From an uncultured Oscillibacter sp. (GTDB lineage Bacteria > Bacillota > Clostridia > Oscillospirales > Oscillospiraceae), in assembly GCA_910584995.1 (NCBI GenBank), contig CAJUDW010000003.1, positions 1-64,000 of the forward strand: 64,000 nt of DNA. Direction: 5' to 3'. How positions within the stretch are numbered: the first letter of the stretch is position 1; every line of letters begins with the position of its first letter. The notes under the pieces are model-generated. The model was not told the origin of the DNA. It ran no database searches and worked only from the letters and a program-made list of their open reading frames with translations. This document shows, one piece after another, positions 8,394-16,437 of the stretch. Made by a program: the position numbers and the translations under genes.

Positions 8394-8601
8394 CTTCCCC
8401 ATCCTCCTCATAGGTAAAAATATCTTCCACCCGCACGCCGCAGATTTTCGCAATCTTCAGCGCCAGGGTGACGGAGGGCGAATAGTCTCCCCGCTCAATC
8501 ATACTGATGGTCTGGCGGGACACGCCTGCCAGCCGCCCCATCTCCTGCTGGTTAACAGCCAGCCTGACCCGGAATTCCTTCAGCCGGTTCCGTAACGGCA
8601 T
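8386..8601 (-). CDS. XRE-family HTH regulator (YozG-like)
   Basis: 71 residues: almost the whole protein is a Cro/CI-type helix-turn-helix (about 8-62, core NQQEMGRLAGVSRQTISMIE). An acidic tail (YEEDGEDE) follows. Small regulators of this kind usually repress their own operon with the neighbouring membrane protein. A long inverted repeat surrounding the promoter (8643-8697) is the evident target. The gene overlaps the DUF3169 gene. Confidence 0.9.
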   Translation of the reverse strand: MPLRNRLKEFRVRLAVNQQEMGRLAGVSRQTISMIERGDYSPSVTLALKIAKICGVRVEDIFTYEEDGEDE

Positions 8602-8642
8602 TTTATCCCCTCGCTTTCCGCTTTGACTACTTTTCTTATCAA

Positions 8643-8697
8643 ATTGACAACTATCCTTGTCAATTTAAGAATACTACTGACAAGGATAGTTGTCAAT
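8643..8697 (-). promoter_or_regulatory. promoter and 20-bp inverted-repeat operator of the XRE/DUF3169 operon
   Basis: Two perfect inverted 20-base arms (8643-8662 and 8678-8697, each containing TTGACAACTATCCTTGTCA) flank 15 bases. On the minus strand TTGACA in one arm, 17 bases, then TATTCT between the arms form a promoter. The second arm covers the expected transcription start and early transcript. Binding of a dimeric repressor to both arms would block RNA polymerase. The transcript could also fold the downstream arm only with the upstream DNA, so this is a DNA site rather than an RNA hairpin. Confidence 0.75.
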
Positions 8698-8704
8698 AGG
8701 AAAA

Positions 8705-8742
8705 CGAAAAAATCTCCGAAAAATTTTTCGGAGATTTTTTCG
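8705..8742. terminator. terminator downstream of the gamma-carbonic anhydrase gene
   Basis: A perfect 19-base palindrome on each side (8705-8723 / 8724-8742) with AAAAAA..TTTTTT runs. It works in either direction and isolates the XRE operator from the upstream minus-strand gene ending at 8812. Confidence 0.85.
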
Positions 8743-8811
8743 TCCAGATGTGGGGAGCGGGGTCTACGCCGCCAGCCCATTTCCGGGAGCGGCGGGCCCT
8801 GCTCTAAACGC

Positions 8812-9300
8812 TCAGAGCACACCCTCCCGGTAACGTTTCGCAGTCTCCAAATATCCTTCGGCGGAGGCCCGGTTTCCGGCGATCTCCTCCGGGGTCAGGG
8901 GACGGACCACCTTGGCGGGACTTCCCAGAATCATGGAGCCGTCAGGGGCCTCCAGTTTGCCGGTGACCAGGGCCCCTGCCCCGACGATGCAGTCGCTGCC
9001 CACTTTCGCGCCGTTCAGCAGAACGGCTCCCATACCAATAAGGGTGTTGTCCCCCACGGTGCAGCCATGGACGATAGCCCCGTGGCCCACGGTACAGCCC
9101 CGGCCCACCCGGGTCTCCTCGTGGAGGACGGCGCAGTCCTGGATGTTGGTGCCCTCGCCTATGGTGATGGCGCCGTCGTCCCCCCGGAGGACGGCGTTGT
9201 ACCAGATATTCACGCCCTTCCCCAGGGTCACGTCCCCGGAGACCCTGGCCCCCTCGCAGATGAGGACATTCTCATCAGAAACTCTCAGTCTGTATCCCAT
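8812..9300 (-). CDS. gamma-carbonic anhydrase family protein (YrdA/PaaY-like)
   Basis: 162 residues, the normal length. It is a left-handed beta-helix of hexapeptide repeats (about 12-115, repeats such as VGHGAI, VGDNTL and VGSDCI) followed by a C-terminal helix (130-160). The expected three metal-binding histidines are present: H60 (VLHEET), H73 and H78 (VGHGAIVHGC). Family members bind Zn2+ or Fe2+; true carbonic anhydrase activity is not proven for this subfamily, so only the family call is firm. The ATG follows AAAAGGAGAG. It is a single gene ended by the palindrome at 8705-8742. Confidence 0.9.
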   Translation of the reverse strand: MGYRLRVSDENVLICEGARVSGDVTLGKGVNIWYNAVLRGDDGAITIGEGTNIQDCAVLHEETRVGRGCTVGHGAIVHGCTVGDNTLIGMGAVLLNGAKVGSDCIVGAGALVTGKLEAPDGSMILGSPAKVVRPLTPEEIAGNRASAEGYLETAKRYREGVL

Positions 9301-9336
9301 TATCTTATCTCTCCTTTTCCCAGTCAGCAGTTAAGC

Positions 9337-9490
9337 ACCTGTATTCATCGGCGGGATGCCGGATGGACGGGGGAATTTTGCCATCCTGCAAGGCAAAAAC
9401 CGCAAAATACCGGATATCATTCAAGATTTTTTCACGCGGCAGGGCCGCAAAAGGCCACCCAAACGGCCTTCAACGCCTGTGGACACAGGT
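9337..9490 (+). repeat. short interspersed repeat family B, copy 1
   Basis: About 154 bp bounded by ACCTGTAT on the left and ACAGGT on the right, so the ends are short inverted repeats. It is clearly homologous along its whole length to 10805-10962. Shared blocks include CATCGGCGGG, TTTTGCC.TCCTGCA, TACCGGATATC.TTCAAGA and ACGCGGCAGGGC. It is non-coding. The right end lies one base from the stop codon of the aminopeptidase gene. The structure resembles a MITE; no flanking target duplication could be established by eye. Confidence 0.75.
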
Positions 9491-9491
9491 T

Positions 9492-10727
9492 TTAAATCCC
9501 GGGGGCAAAATTGCCGTCCCGGAACACGGGAATCTCCCGGCCGTCGTGAGTCAGGCCTACGATGGAGAGATCCGGCGTGCCCACCATGAAATCCACGTGG
9601 GTGATAGAGTCGTTGAGGCCTCTGGCCTTCAACTCATCTTTGGACATCTTCTGCCCGTCTTTCAGGCAGGGGTACGCCTCCCCAAAGGCGATGTGGCAGG
9701 CGGCATTCTCATCAAAGAGGGTGTTGTAAAACAGCAGCTTCTGGTTAGAGATAGGGCTGTCGTAGGGCACCAGGGCCACTTCGCCAAAATAGGCGGCGCC
9801 TTCGTCCACGGAGATAGCAGCTTTCAGGGCCTCTTCGCCCTTTTCCGCGTGGGCCTCCACGATCTTGCCGTCCTTCACCACGAAATGGAACTTGTCAATG
9901 ATGGCCCCGTCGTTCACCAGGGGCATGGAGGCGTACACCACGCCGTTGACCCCGGTTTTCAGGGGGGAGGTGAAAAGTTCCTCCGTGGGGATATTGGCGA
10001 TATACGTCTGGCCGGAAAGGGTCACGTCGTTGCCTGCCTCCCAAACATGGCCCTCCGGTAGTTCCACCGTCAGATCTGTGCCCAGGGAGTTGGTATAGTG
10101 GAGGGATTTGAAGTTCAGGGCGTTCAGCTTCTCCAGCCGCTTCCGGAGGGTGTCCAGATGCTCCTTCCACTTGTCCACGCAGGAGCCGTCCCCACTGATG
10201 CGGACAGCAGAGAAGATGGCCTCCCAAAGCTTTTCCACAGCCTCCGCCTCTGAAACGCCAGGGAACACGGTCTTTGCCCAGCTGGGGATGGGGATGGATG
10301 CGATGCACCAGGGGAAGCCGCCGCACATCTGCAAGCGGTCAAAATCCTTCAGGGCCTTGCCGCTGGCCCGCTGGGCGGCCACAATACGCTTGGTGTCCAC
10401 CCCCTTCAGGTTCTCAGGATCCGTTGCGGAAATGGCGAGATAGGCGGTGCCCTCCAGGGCGGCATCGTTAAAGAAGTGCCGCCGCCAGAGGGGTACGGTC
10501 TCGAAGATCTCCTCTTCCGCGTGGAGGTATTTCATGCGGGTCATGGCGTCGTCGTTCCAGTTCATGACCACCTCTTTGCAGCCAATGGCGTAGGCCTCCT
10601 CTGCGCACATCCGCGCGAAAAAGGCGCACTCCACCGGGGAGGAGATGATCATCCGCTGGCCCTTCTGGACATTGAGGCCCACCCGCACCAGGAGTTTGGC
10701 ATATTCTCTCAGCTTTTTGTTTTCCAA
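9492..10727 (-). CDS. M29 family metallo-aminopeptidase
   Basis: 411 residues with a TTG start, the usual M29 (AmpS/PepS, thermophilic aminopeptidase) length. It removes N-terminal residues from peptides using a two-metal centre in the cytosol. Expected metal-ligand regions are seen: VELPEGHVWEAGND, DEGAAYFGEVALVP, NAACHIAFGEAYP and the late THVDFMVG histidine/aspartate motif. The reading frame is open upstream to 10895, but that part runs through a repeat element. GGAAGGA five bases before TTG 10727 marks the start, giving MENKKLREYAKLLV. The gene is bracketed by two copies of the same short repeat in the same orientation. Confidence 0.9.
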   Translation of the reverse strand: MENKKLREYAKLLVRVGLNVQKGQRMIISSPVECAFFARMCAEEAYAIGCKEVVMNWNDDAMTRMKYLHAEEEIFETVPLWRRHFFNDAALEGTAYLAISATDPENLKGVDTKRIVAAQRASGKALKDFDRLQMCGGFPWCIASIPIPSWAKTVFPGVSEAEAVEKLWEAIFSAVRISGDGSCVDKWKEHLDTLRKRLEKLNALNFKSLHYTNSLGTDLTVELPEGHVWEAGNDVTLSGQTYIANIPTEELFTSPLKTGVNGVVYASMPLVNDGAIIDKFHFVVKDGKIVEAHAEKGEEALKAAISVDEGAAYFGEVALVPYDSPISNQKLLFYNTLFDENAACHIAFGEAYPCLKDGQKMSKDELKARGLNDSITHVDFMVGTPDLSIVGLTHDGREIPVFRDGNFAPGI

Positions 10728-10804
10728 AAATATCCTTCCTTTCAGCTTTTGCGCAGTATCCCTATCATGTGCCATTTTAACGGATTTTACCGGGGAAGTA
10801 AAGA

Positions 10805-10962
10805 ACCTGTATCCATCGGCGGGGGAAGGGGAATGGAGGAGGGGTTTTGCCGTCCTGCACGGCAAAAAATCCAAGGAATACCGGATATCGTTCAAGACTT
10901 TTTAACGCGGCAGGGCTGTAAAAGGCACGCCGAGACGGCCATCAGCCCTTATAAAAACAGGT
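10805..10962 (+). repeat. short interspersed repeat family B, copy 2
   Basis: About 158 bp, bounded by ACCTGTAT and AAACAGGT, homologous to 9337-9490 and in the same orientation. Differences are small indels plus a more AT-rich right end. It lies upstream of the aminopeptidase start, so it may carry or displace that gene's promoter region. Confidence 0.75.
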
Positions 10963-10972
10963 TCCGGCAAAC

Positions 10973-11848
10973 CTATGGGCGTCCCCCGGCGTTTGCGCCG
11001 GTTTCTATCCCCGCCTTGTCCTTCCGGAGGCTAATGAGGGTGCCGTTCAGTTCCGCCCCCATAATCAGGGCCACGGCGCTCATGTTCAGCCAGATCAAAA
11101 GGGCCATGACGGTGCCGATGGAACCGTAAAGCACGGAATAGTTGGCGATGTTGTCCACATAGAAGGCGTACAGCCAGCTGAGGATCATCCAGGCCCCCAG
11201 AGCGGCCACGGTGCCCGGCCAAATGTTCCGCCAGGGCTGGATAACATCCTGGGCCAGGGCGTAGAGGAAGAAGAGGGCGAAGAAGCCCGCTGCCGCCACC
11301 ACGGGAAACCGGAGCCGCGCCCAGGTCTCCGCCACCAGCCCCGGCAGGGAAAGGTGCGTCACGGCGTAACCTAAAATGCGGTCGCCCACCGTCATCACCG
11401 CCAGCGTGGAGGCAATGGCGGTAATCAGCAGGACGGTATAGAGCAGGGTTTTCAGCATATGCCGCAAAGGCCCCCGGGGCGGGCCCAGGTGATAAGCCGT
11501 CCGCACTGCCCGCATGAGGGTGTTGGTGGCCCGCATGGGAAAATAGATGGAAAACACCAGCCCAAACACCAGCAGGTGGAGGTTCGGGTTCTGGCCCACG
11601 TAGGTGAGATACATGCCGATGAACTCCACAATGGCTTGGGGCAGCAGTTCCCCAAGGCCCCGCAGGATTCCCGCCACATCCAGCTGGAGGAGGCCCAGAA
11701 GGGCGCTGATGAAGATCAAAAACGGAAAAATCATGAACAGCAGGTAGAACGCCAGGGCGGCGCTCTGAATCCCCACGCTGTGGCGGAGATACCGCTGCAT
11801 CATGAGATACACCCCCCGCAGGAAGCGGTTTTTCGGCAAAGGCCGCAT
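10973..11848 (-). CDS. YihY/virulence factor BrkB family membrane protein
   Basis: 291 residues with six membrane helices, the YihY (formerly mis-named RNase BN) topology. Typical features are the N-terminal SAALAFYLLFMIFPFLIFISALLG-like segment (about 29-52) and a conserved central GTVAALGAWMILSWLYAFYV. The late YGSIGTVMALLIWLNMSAVALIMGAELN is also present. Function is not established. The ATG at 11848 follows AAGGGGGAA. Its stop lies only ten bases from a family B repeat. The upstream gene on the same strand is 44 bases away. Confidence 0.9.
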   Translation of the reverse strand: MRPLPKNRFLRGVYLMMQRYLRHSVGIQSAALAFYLLFMIFPFLIFISALLGLLQLDVAGILRGLGELLPQAIVEFIGMYLTYVGQNPNLHLLVFGLVFSIYFPMRATNTLMRAVRTAYHLGPPRGPLRHMLKTLLYTVLLITAIASTLAVMTVGDRILGYAVTHLSLPGLVAETWARLRFPVVAAAGFFALFFLYALAQDVIQPWRNIWPGTVAALGAWMILSWLYAFYVDNIANYSVLYGSIGTVMALLIWLNMSAVALIMGAELNGTLISLRKDKAGIETGANAGGRP

Positions 11849-11892
11849 ATGGCGTTCCCCCTTTGGACTGGCGTTGAACTCTGCCGGGCAGT

Positions 11893-12228
11893 TTATTCCC
11901 AGGTGCTCCAGATCTCCGGGCAGTATCCCACCGTAGCCTCCCGGCCGTTGCGGACGATGGGTGTCTGGAAGAGTTCCGGGTGCTCCAGCAGCTTTTCCTC
12001 CTGAGCGCTGGGCGTGACGTAGGCCATGAACAGTTCTTCATAGGCCCGGCATTTTGTGTTGACCAGCGCGGAAAATCCCACTTTCTGCTTGACGGACTGG
12101 TACTCCCGGGGGGATAATCCTTTTGTGGGCAGGTCGATGTACTGGTATTTGATCCGGCGCTCCTTGAACCACCGTTCCGCCTTCTTACTGTCGAAGGACT
12201 TGGAGGAGCCGAAAATCTGGATATTCAT
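11893..12228 (-). CDS. ArsC/Spx-like thioredoxin-fold protein lacking the active-site cysteine
   Basis: 111 residues, the length of ArsC/Spx/YffB proteins. The fold pattern is visible: beta-strand MNIQIFGSSKS, helix DSKKAERWFKERRI, strand KYQYIDL, then LSPREYQSVKQKVG and the late TPIVRNGREATVGYCPEIW. In arsenate reductases the first loop carries the catalytic Cys, and Spx has a CxxC there. Here the loop reads GSSKSFDSKK with no cysteine, so redox arsenate reduction is unlikely and a binding or regulatory role is more plausible. The ATG at 12228 follows AAAGGAGAA; the longer frame up to 12345 has no ribosome site. Confidence 0.8.
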   Translation of the reverse strand: MNIQIFGSSKSFDSKKAERWFKERRIKYQYIDLPTKGLSPREYQSVKQKVGFSALVNTKCRAYEELFMAYVTPSAQEEKLLEHPELFQTPIVRNGREATVGYCPEIWSTWE

Positions 12229-12432
12229 TGCCTGTTCTCCTTTGTACGGGTATTTGCTTCCCGAAAGCCCCAAAAGAAACGTCCTTCTTTTCAGCAGCGG
12301 GAAGCGCCGCTGCGGGCGGCCTGCCGTATTTCCGCAGTCCGGCAAACGCAGGCCCTGCGCACCGGCGTACCTGCGGTATGCCGCTGATATGTCAAAACCT
12401 ATTACTATTGTAAACTTTGAGGGAGGGTTTTT

Positions 12433-13149
12433 ATGACGGAATCTGTCAGGAAATTAAAAGCGCTTGTGGAAGGCACGGACAACATCGTCTTTTTCGGGGG
12501 CGCCGGGGTATCCACGGAGTCCGGCATCCCGGATTTCCGCAGCACCGGCGGCCTTTACCACCAGGAATGGAAGTATCCGCCGGAGGTGATTTTAAGCCAC
12601 ACCTTCTACGAAAGCAACCCGGAGGAGTTCTTCCGGTTCTACCGGGCCAAACTCCTGGCCCCCGGCGCAAAGCCAAACGCCGCCCATCGGAAGCTGGCGG
12701 AATGGGAGCAGCAGGGAAAGCTGAAGGCGGTGATTACCCAGAACATCGACGGGCTGCATCAGGCGGCAGGCAGCGAAACCGTGCTGGAACTCCACGGCAG
12801 CGTCCATCGGAACTACTGCCAAAAATGCGGGAAATTCTATGATTTCCACTTTATGCTCCACAGCGAAGGCGTTCCGAAATGCACCTGCGGCGGGGACATC
12901 AAGCCGGATGTGGTACTGTACGAGGAGGGCCTGGATGCCCAGACCCTGAACGATTCCGTGCGCTTCATCGCCCAGGCGGACGTGCTGATCATCGGCGGGA
13001 CGTCCCTGAACGTGTATCCCGCGGCAGGGCTGATCAACTATTACCAGGGGAACAAGCTGGTTTTGATCAACAAATCCGCCGTCGCCCGGGATCTGACTGC
13101 GGGACTGGCTATCACGGAACCTATCGGCGAGGTGCTCTCCCAGCTGTAA
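12433..13149 (+). CDS. cobB: NAD-dependent protein deacylase, SIR2 family
   Basis: 238 residues, standard for bacterial sirtuins. It removes acetyl or longer acyl groups from lysines, consuming NAD and releasing nicotinamide and O-acyl-ADP-ribose. The NAD-binding motif GAGVSTESGIPDFR (23-36) and TQNIDGLH (102-109) are present, as are the catalytic His in ELHG (H121) and four zinc cysteines (C129, C132, C150, C152). GGTSLNVYPAAG (about 194-205) is the late NAD loop. The ATG follows GGGAGGG. It is convergent with the phosphoesterase gene, only ten bases away. Confidence 0.95.
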   Translation: MTESVRKLKALVEGTDNIVFFGGAGVSTESGIPDFRSTGGLYHQEWKYPPEVILSHTFYESNPEEFFRFYRAKLLAPGAKPNAAHRKLAEWEQQGKLKAVITQNIDGLHQAAGSETVLELHGSVHRNYCQKCGKFYDFHFMLHSEGVPKCTCGGDIKPDVVLYEEGLDAQTLNDSVRFIAQADVLIIGGTSLNVYPAAGLINYYQGNKLVLINKSAVARDLTAGLAITEPIGEVLSQL

Positions 13150-13159
13150 GGGCAGGGCG

Positions 13160-13762
13160 TCAGCCTCTGCCGGGCCAGTCCAGGGTGTACCGCTCGTAGG
13201 CGTTGATGATGGTGGTTTCCCCCCTCTGGCGGACCCGCTCCAGGCGGGCCACATAGTTAGCGTGGACGTGGCCGTGGATGAAATACCGGGGGCGGTACTT
13301 GTCCACCAGATGCAGGAAGCAGGAAAACCCCCGGTGGGCGTAGTCCTCCCCGTCCCCGTAGCCCTCCATGGGGGCATGGGCCAGCACAATATCCACCCCT
13401 CCGGCCCGCCAGAGCTGGAAGGCCAGCCGCTGGATCCGGCGGGCCATCTGCCGCTCCGTGTACTGGTGGGGGCCGCCGCTGTAGAGGATGCTGCCCCCCA
13501 GGCCCAGGATCCGGAGCCCCTGCACCGTTACCAGGCTGTCCTCTACGCACCGGCACCCCTCCGGGGGGTGTTGATCGTAGGTTTTGTCGTGGTTGCCGTG
13601 GACATAGAGCAGCGGCGCACTGCCCATGGTCACCAGGAAGGAGAGGTATTGGGAGTGCAGGTCTCCGCAGGAGAGGATCAGATCAATGCCGTCCAAATGT
13701 CCGGGCTGGTAATAGTCCCAAAGATACTCGCTCTCCCGGTCGGAGATGAGCAGAAGCTTCAA
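13160..13762 (-). CDS. metallophosphoesterase family protein
   Basis: 200 residues of a calcineurin-like phosphoesterase. Metal-ligand motifs in order are ISD (6-8), SCGDLHS (31-37), GNHD (56-59), LAHAPM and FIHGHVHANY near the C-terminus. The substrate is unknown; relatives include YfcE/MJ0936-type phosphodiesterases. A TTG start at 13762 is used: AAGGAGGGG precedes it and the codon overlaps the upstream stop (TTGA). It is thus translationally coupled to the ParB-like/BMP protein and probably functions with it, which is inference from position. Confidence 0.88.
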   Translation of the reverse strand: MKLLLISDRESEYLWDYYQPGHLDGIDLILSCGDLHSQYLSFLVTMGSAPLLYVHGNHDKTYDQHPPEGCRCVEDSLVTVQGLRILGLGGSILYSGGPHQYTERQMARRIQRLAFQLWRAGGVDIVLAHAPMEGYGDGEDYAHRGFSCFLHLVDKYRPRYFIHGHVHANYVARLERVRQRGETTIINAYERYTLDWPGRG

Positions 13763-15720
13763 AGGATCGTCCCCTCCTTTTCCGGGGGTATGCTGTCCCG
13801 GTAGACCCCCTGGAGCCGGACAATGGACCGAGCCATGGGGAGGAGCGCCTCATAGCCGGGAATCGTTCCCTCTACGCAGCTGCAAAGCCAATCCATGTGC
13901 AGGATTTCCTCCGGGGAGAACCAGTGATCCCCATCGCCCCGGAGGGCACCGGCCTGATCCCGGACAGGCCCCTGGAAGGGATGGATACTGCCGGAGGCGA
14001 CGCCCTGGCGGAGAATTTCCACCAGCTGCCGGACGCCGGCAGGCAGATCCTCGCTGAGGAGCACGCCTACGGCGCCGCTCTGCATCCCCCACCAGTAATT
14101 CACGGCCTGGCCCTCCTGGGCGCTGAGGGCGTCCCAGCCGCCGTTTAACATGCTTTTCACCAGTTTCACATAGACCTTGCCCCAGTGCCAGTAAGGGGAG
14201 GCCAGGGAGCGGAGGGCACCGTCAGGATTGACCCGGCAGAGGCCCCAGGGCTCCCGGGTGCGGTCGGGGGTGGGCACATCCCGGTTGGAGATCAGTTCCA
14301 CGCCCTCCCGGACCAGGGCGGACATAGGATCCTCCTCGGCGCAGGACCAGTGCAGCAGGATGCGGGCCCGGGGATTGGTCAGCTGCGCCCCCAGGGCGAA
14401 GGCATTGATCCCGGCAGGCACGCCGAAAATAGGGCTGCTGGCCACGTAGCCGATGCGCCCGTCAGGGCACATGGCCCCGGCGATGGCCCCGGTGATGAAT
14501 TTCCCCTCGTAAACGCGGCTGTAGTAAGTCCGCACGCCGGTATACGGCATGGAGACAGAGCAGTTGAGAACCCGGATGCCGGGATTCCGTGCAGCCACCT
14601 TCCGGCAGGCGTTGATCAGAGGCGGCGTTGTGGCGAAAATCACCTGCGCCCCCCGGAGAATGGCCTCCTCCATAGCCCCTTCGGCCATGGGGCCTTTTAC
14701 GCCGTCGTACCGGAGGACAGTCACCTGATCCCCCATCACCGCCTCCAAATACTGCCTGCCCAGGTCATGGGCGGCGGCCCAGCCGCTTTCGCCGGGAAGA
14801 TGGTCGCTGACAAAAGCAATGGTGAGGTGATCCGGGAACACCGCCTTTTTCAGCCGTTCCAAAAAGCCCGGGGACGGCGGCTGCTCTTCCTGGGTCTCGG
14901 TGCTGACGGAGATGGGATCCGCCCGGGCGTCGGCCTTCACATCCGCCCAAATGGCGCTCAGGGACTTGGCCAGTTCCTGGGAGGACATGTCCTCCAGATC
15001 CTCAAAGCGGTAGAATTTCAGCCAGACTATCAGGGCGTCCGCTGCCGTAACGGGCAGTTCCCCGCCGCCCTGTTTCCGGAAGGCCGCCTGGAAGACGGCA
15101 AAATCGGAGGTAAAGACCCGGCGTTCCTCCTCCGTCCAAACGTGATCCGGCTCAAAGCCCAAGGCCGCCTGGAGTTTCGCAAAGCTGCCGGGGCGGCTGC
15201 AATAGACCCGGTAGAGGCCGGTAATCTGATAATAGCGGAGGAAATCGTAATAGGCCGCGATCTCCGGCTCCTGGGACCAGACGGGAATCAGGCGGATCAC
15301 GTAGGCGGGTACGGTGGGCGCGCCGTAGCTTTTCAGCACGCTGACCCGCTTGTTGCCCTCCTGGACGTAGAACCGGCCCAGGTATTCGAAGCACCGGATG
15401 GGATCCCGGATGCCCTCGTCCCCCAGATGGGCTTCGCAGAGGTCAATCCATTTAGCGGCGAACTCCGTGTCGGGATCCATAAGGGGCATGAACCCGGCGG
15501 AGAAGGCTGTCCGGCGGCCTGCCGTTTTGGTGCCGGTAATCTGCTCGGTGGGAATCTCCAGCACCCCCAGTTCCACCTGCCCTGCGGTCATGGCCTCGCT
15601 GAGGATTTCGTCCAGAACCTGAGGGTAGGGGTAGCGGCCCCGGAGGACGCAGTCCTTGTGACATTTGCGGCCCTGACGGAGGGCGCGGCCGTACTGTTCC
15701 ACTGCTTCTTGTCTGCTCAA
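13759..15720 (-). CDS. cytosolic fusion: ParB-like N-domain and BMP-type ligand-binding domain
   Basis: 653 residues, TTG start after AAGGAG. Residues 1-145 contain a ParB/sulfiredoxin-like block, FYVQEGNKRVSVLKSYGAPT (117-136), similar to the ExNxRhxAhxxhG motif of ParB-fold domains. Residues about 150-265 are a helical region without a recognised domain. From about 298 to 610 it matches BMP/basic-membrane-lipoprotein ligand-binding domains of nucleoside ABC importers. Motifs there are LTIAFVSDHLPGESGW, VIFATTPPLINACRKVA, FITGAIAGAMCPDGRIGYVASSPIFGVPAGINAFALGA and SPYWHWGKVYVKLVKSML. There is no signal peptide or lipobox and no permease or ATPase gene nearby, so it is probably an intracellular sensor or enzyme scaffold rather than an importer. 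It is coupled to a phosphoesterase gene. Confidence 0.75.
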   Translation of the reverse strand: MSRQEAVEQYGRALRQGRKCHKDCVLRGRYPYPQVLDEILSEAMTAGQVELGVLEIPTEQITGTKTAGRRTAFSAGFMPLMDPDTEFAAKWIDLCEAHLGDEGIRDPIRCFEYLGRFYVQEGNKRVSVLKSYGAPTVPAYVIRLIPVWSQEPEIAAYYDFLRYYQITGLYRVYCSRPGSFAKLQAALGFEPDHVWTEEERRVFTSDFAVFQAAFRKQGGGELPVTAADALIVWLKFYRFEDLEDMSSQELAKSLSAIWADVKADARADPISVSTETQEEQPPSPGFLERLKKAVFPDHLTIAFVSDHLPGESGWAAAHDLGRQYLEAVMGDQVTVLRYDGVKGPMAEGAMEEAILRGAQVIFATTPPLINACRKVAARNPGIRVLNCSVSMPYTGVRTYYSRVYEGKFITGAIAGAMCPDGRIGYVASSPIFGVPAGINAFALGAQLTNPRARILLHWSCAEEDPMSALVREGVELISNRDVPTPDRTREPWGLCRVNPDGALRSLASPYWHWGKVYVKLVKSMLNGGWDALSAQEGQAVNYWWGMQSGAVGVLLSEDLPAGVRQLVEILRQGVASGSIHPFQGPVRDQAGALRGDGDHWFSPEEILHMDWLCSCVEGTIPGYEALLPMARSIVRLQGVYRDSIPPEKEGTIL

Positions 15721-15784
15721 AATGAAAAACTCCTTCTATTCTTGTGCTGCGGGGAAAAGCCCGCTGCCGCCAGCGCGGCACGTT

Positions 15785-15902
15785 AGGCCTTATTTGAAAG
15801 ATGACAAAACGCCCAAACGGCGGATCTTTTCCCATCATTCTGCGTTGATTGACGAAAAAATCTCTCGCCGTTGGGCTTTCCGCCAATTTGCAAACAAGGC
15901 CT
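15785..15902 (+). repeat. short interspersed repeat family A, copy 1
   Basis: 118 bp bounded by AGGCCTTATTTGA and CAAACAAGGCCT, an inverted-repeat end pair. The interior shares ACGCCCAAA.GGCGGATC, TCTGCGTTGATT and AAAAATCTCTCGCCGTTGGG with the copy at 17419-17581. It lies in the untranslated leader of the BMP-type gene. The antisense of such copies gives spurious reading frames (PTARDF..NQ..DPPFGR), a sign that it is a repeat rather than a gene. Confidence 0.8.
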
Positions 15903-16057
15903 AGGTGCACCGCACGCAAAAACCAGTCTGCCTCTTCTTATGTTCGGCCAAGGACGCCCCCGCTATACCGGCCTTCCCCGGCTCCCGGGCCCGGGAACAC
16001 AGGGTGCGCGCGGATGCTTCCGGTGGCTCTACTCGCCGTCCCCATTTATTGGTTTTT

Positions 16058-16086
16058 ATTATAGTATACTTGCCCATCCATTGCAA
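16058..16086 (-). promoter_or_regulatory. promoter of the ParB-like/BMP gene
   Basis: Minus strand TTGCAA (16081-16086), 17 bases, TATAAT (16058-16063, a perfect -10). It gives a leader of about 330 nt that contains the family A repeat. The rest of the 15721-16437 gap holds no supported gene. Confidence 0.6.
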
Positions 16087-16170
16087 GACTCTGCCCGCTT
16101 CCCGGCATGGCCTTTTCTGCCGCCGCGCCGGAATTTAGGCAAATTTCAGCTGCTCAGTAAAGAAGAAATC

Positions 16171-16199
16171 TTGTCAATGGGGCATCTTTGTGATATACT
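16171..16199 (+). promoter_or_regulatory. promoter of the membrane protein gene at 16438
   Basis: TTGTCA (16171-16176), 17 bases, TATACT (16194-16199). The leader to the start codon is about 230 nt, without an obvious known riboswitch. Confidence 0.5.
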
Positions 16200-16437
16200 T
16201 CTTTTTATTGTGTAAAAAATCGGCAAAATCCGGCCGGATCCGGACTATCCGGCCCTAAACGGCGGAGAAAACTCCCTGCCTCCGGCGGATGCCGGAGCCG
16301 GGATCAGCAGAAGCTACAGCCGGCAGGGCTGGACCATGTCCATCCGGCGTTTTTCAGCCCCGTACCTGCAGCACCCCGTCAGGCAGGGTATGTGTTCACC
16401 GGCTGCCGCACCGCCGAAAGCAGAAGAGGAGGCTCCT

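Noticed and set aside
14185..15786. 533-codon plus-strand frame opposite the ParB-like/BMP gene
   Set aside because: Shadow frame; the minus-strand gene has a ribosome site and recognisable domains.
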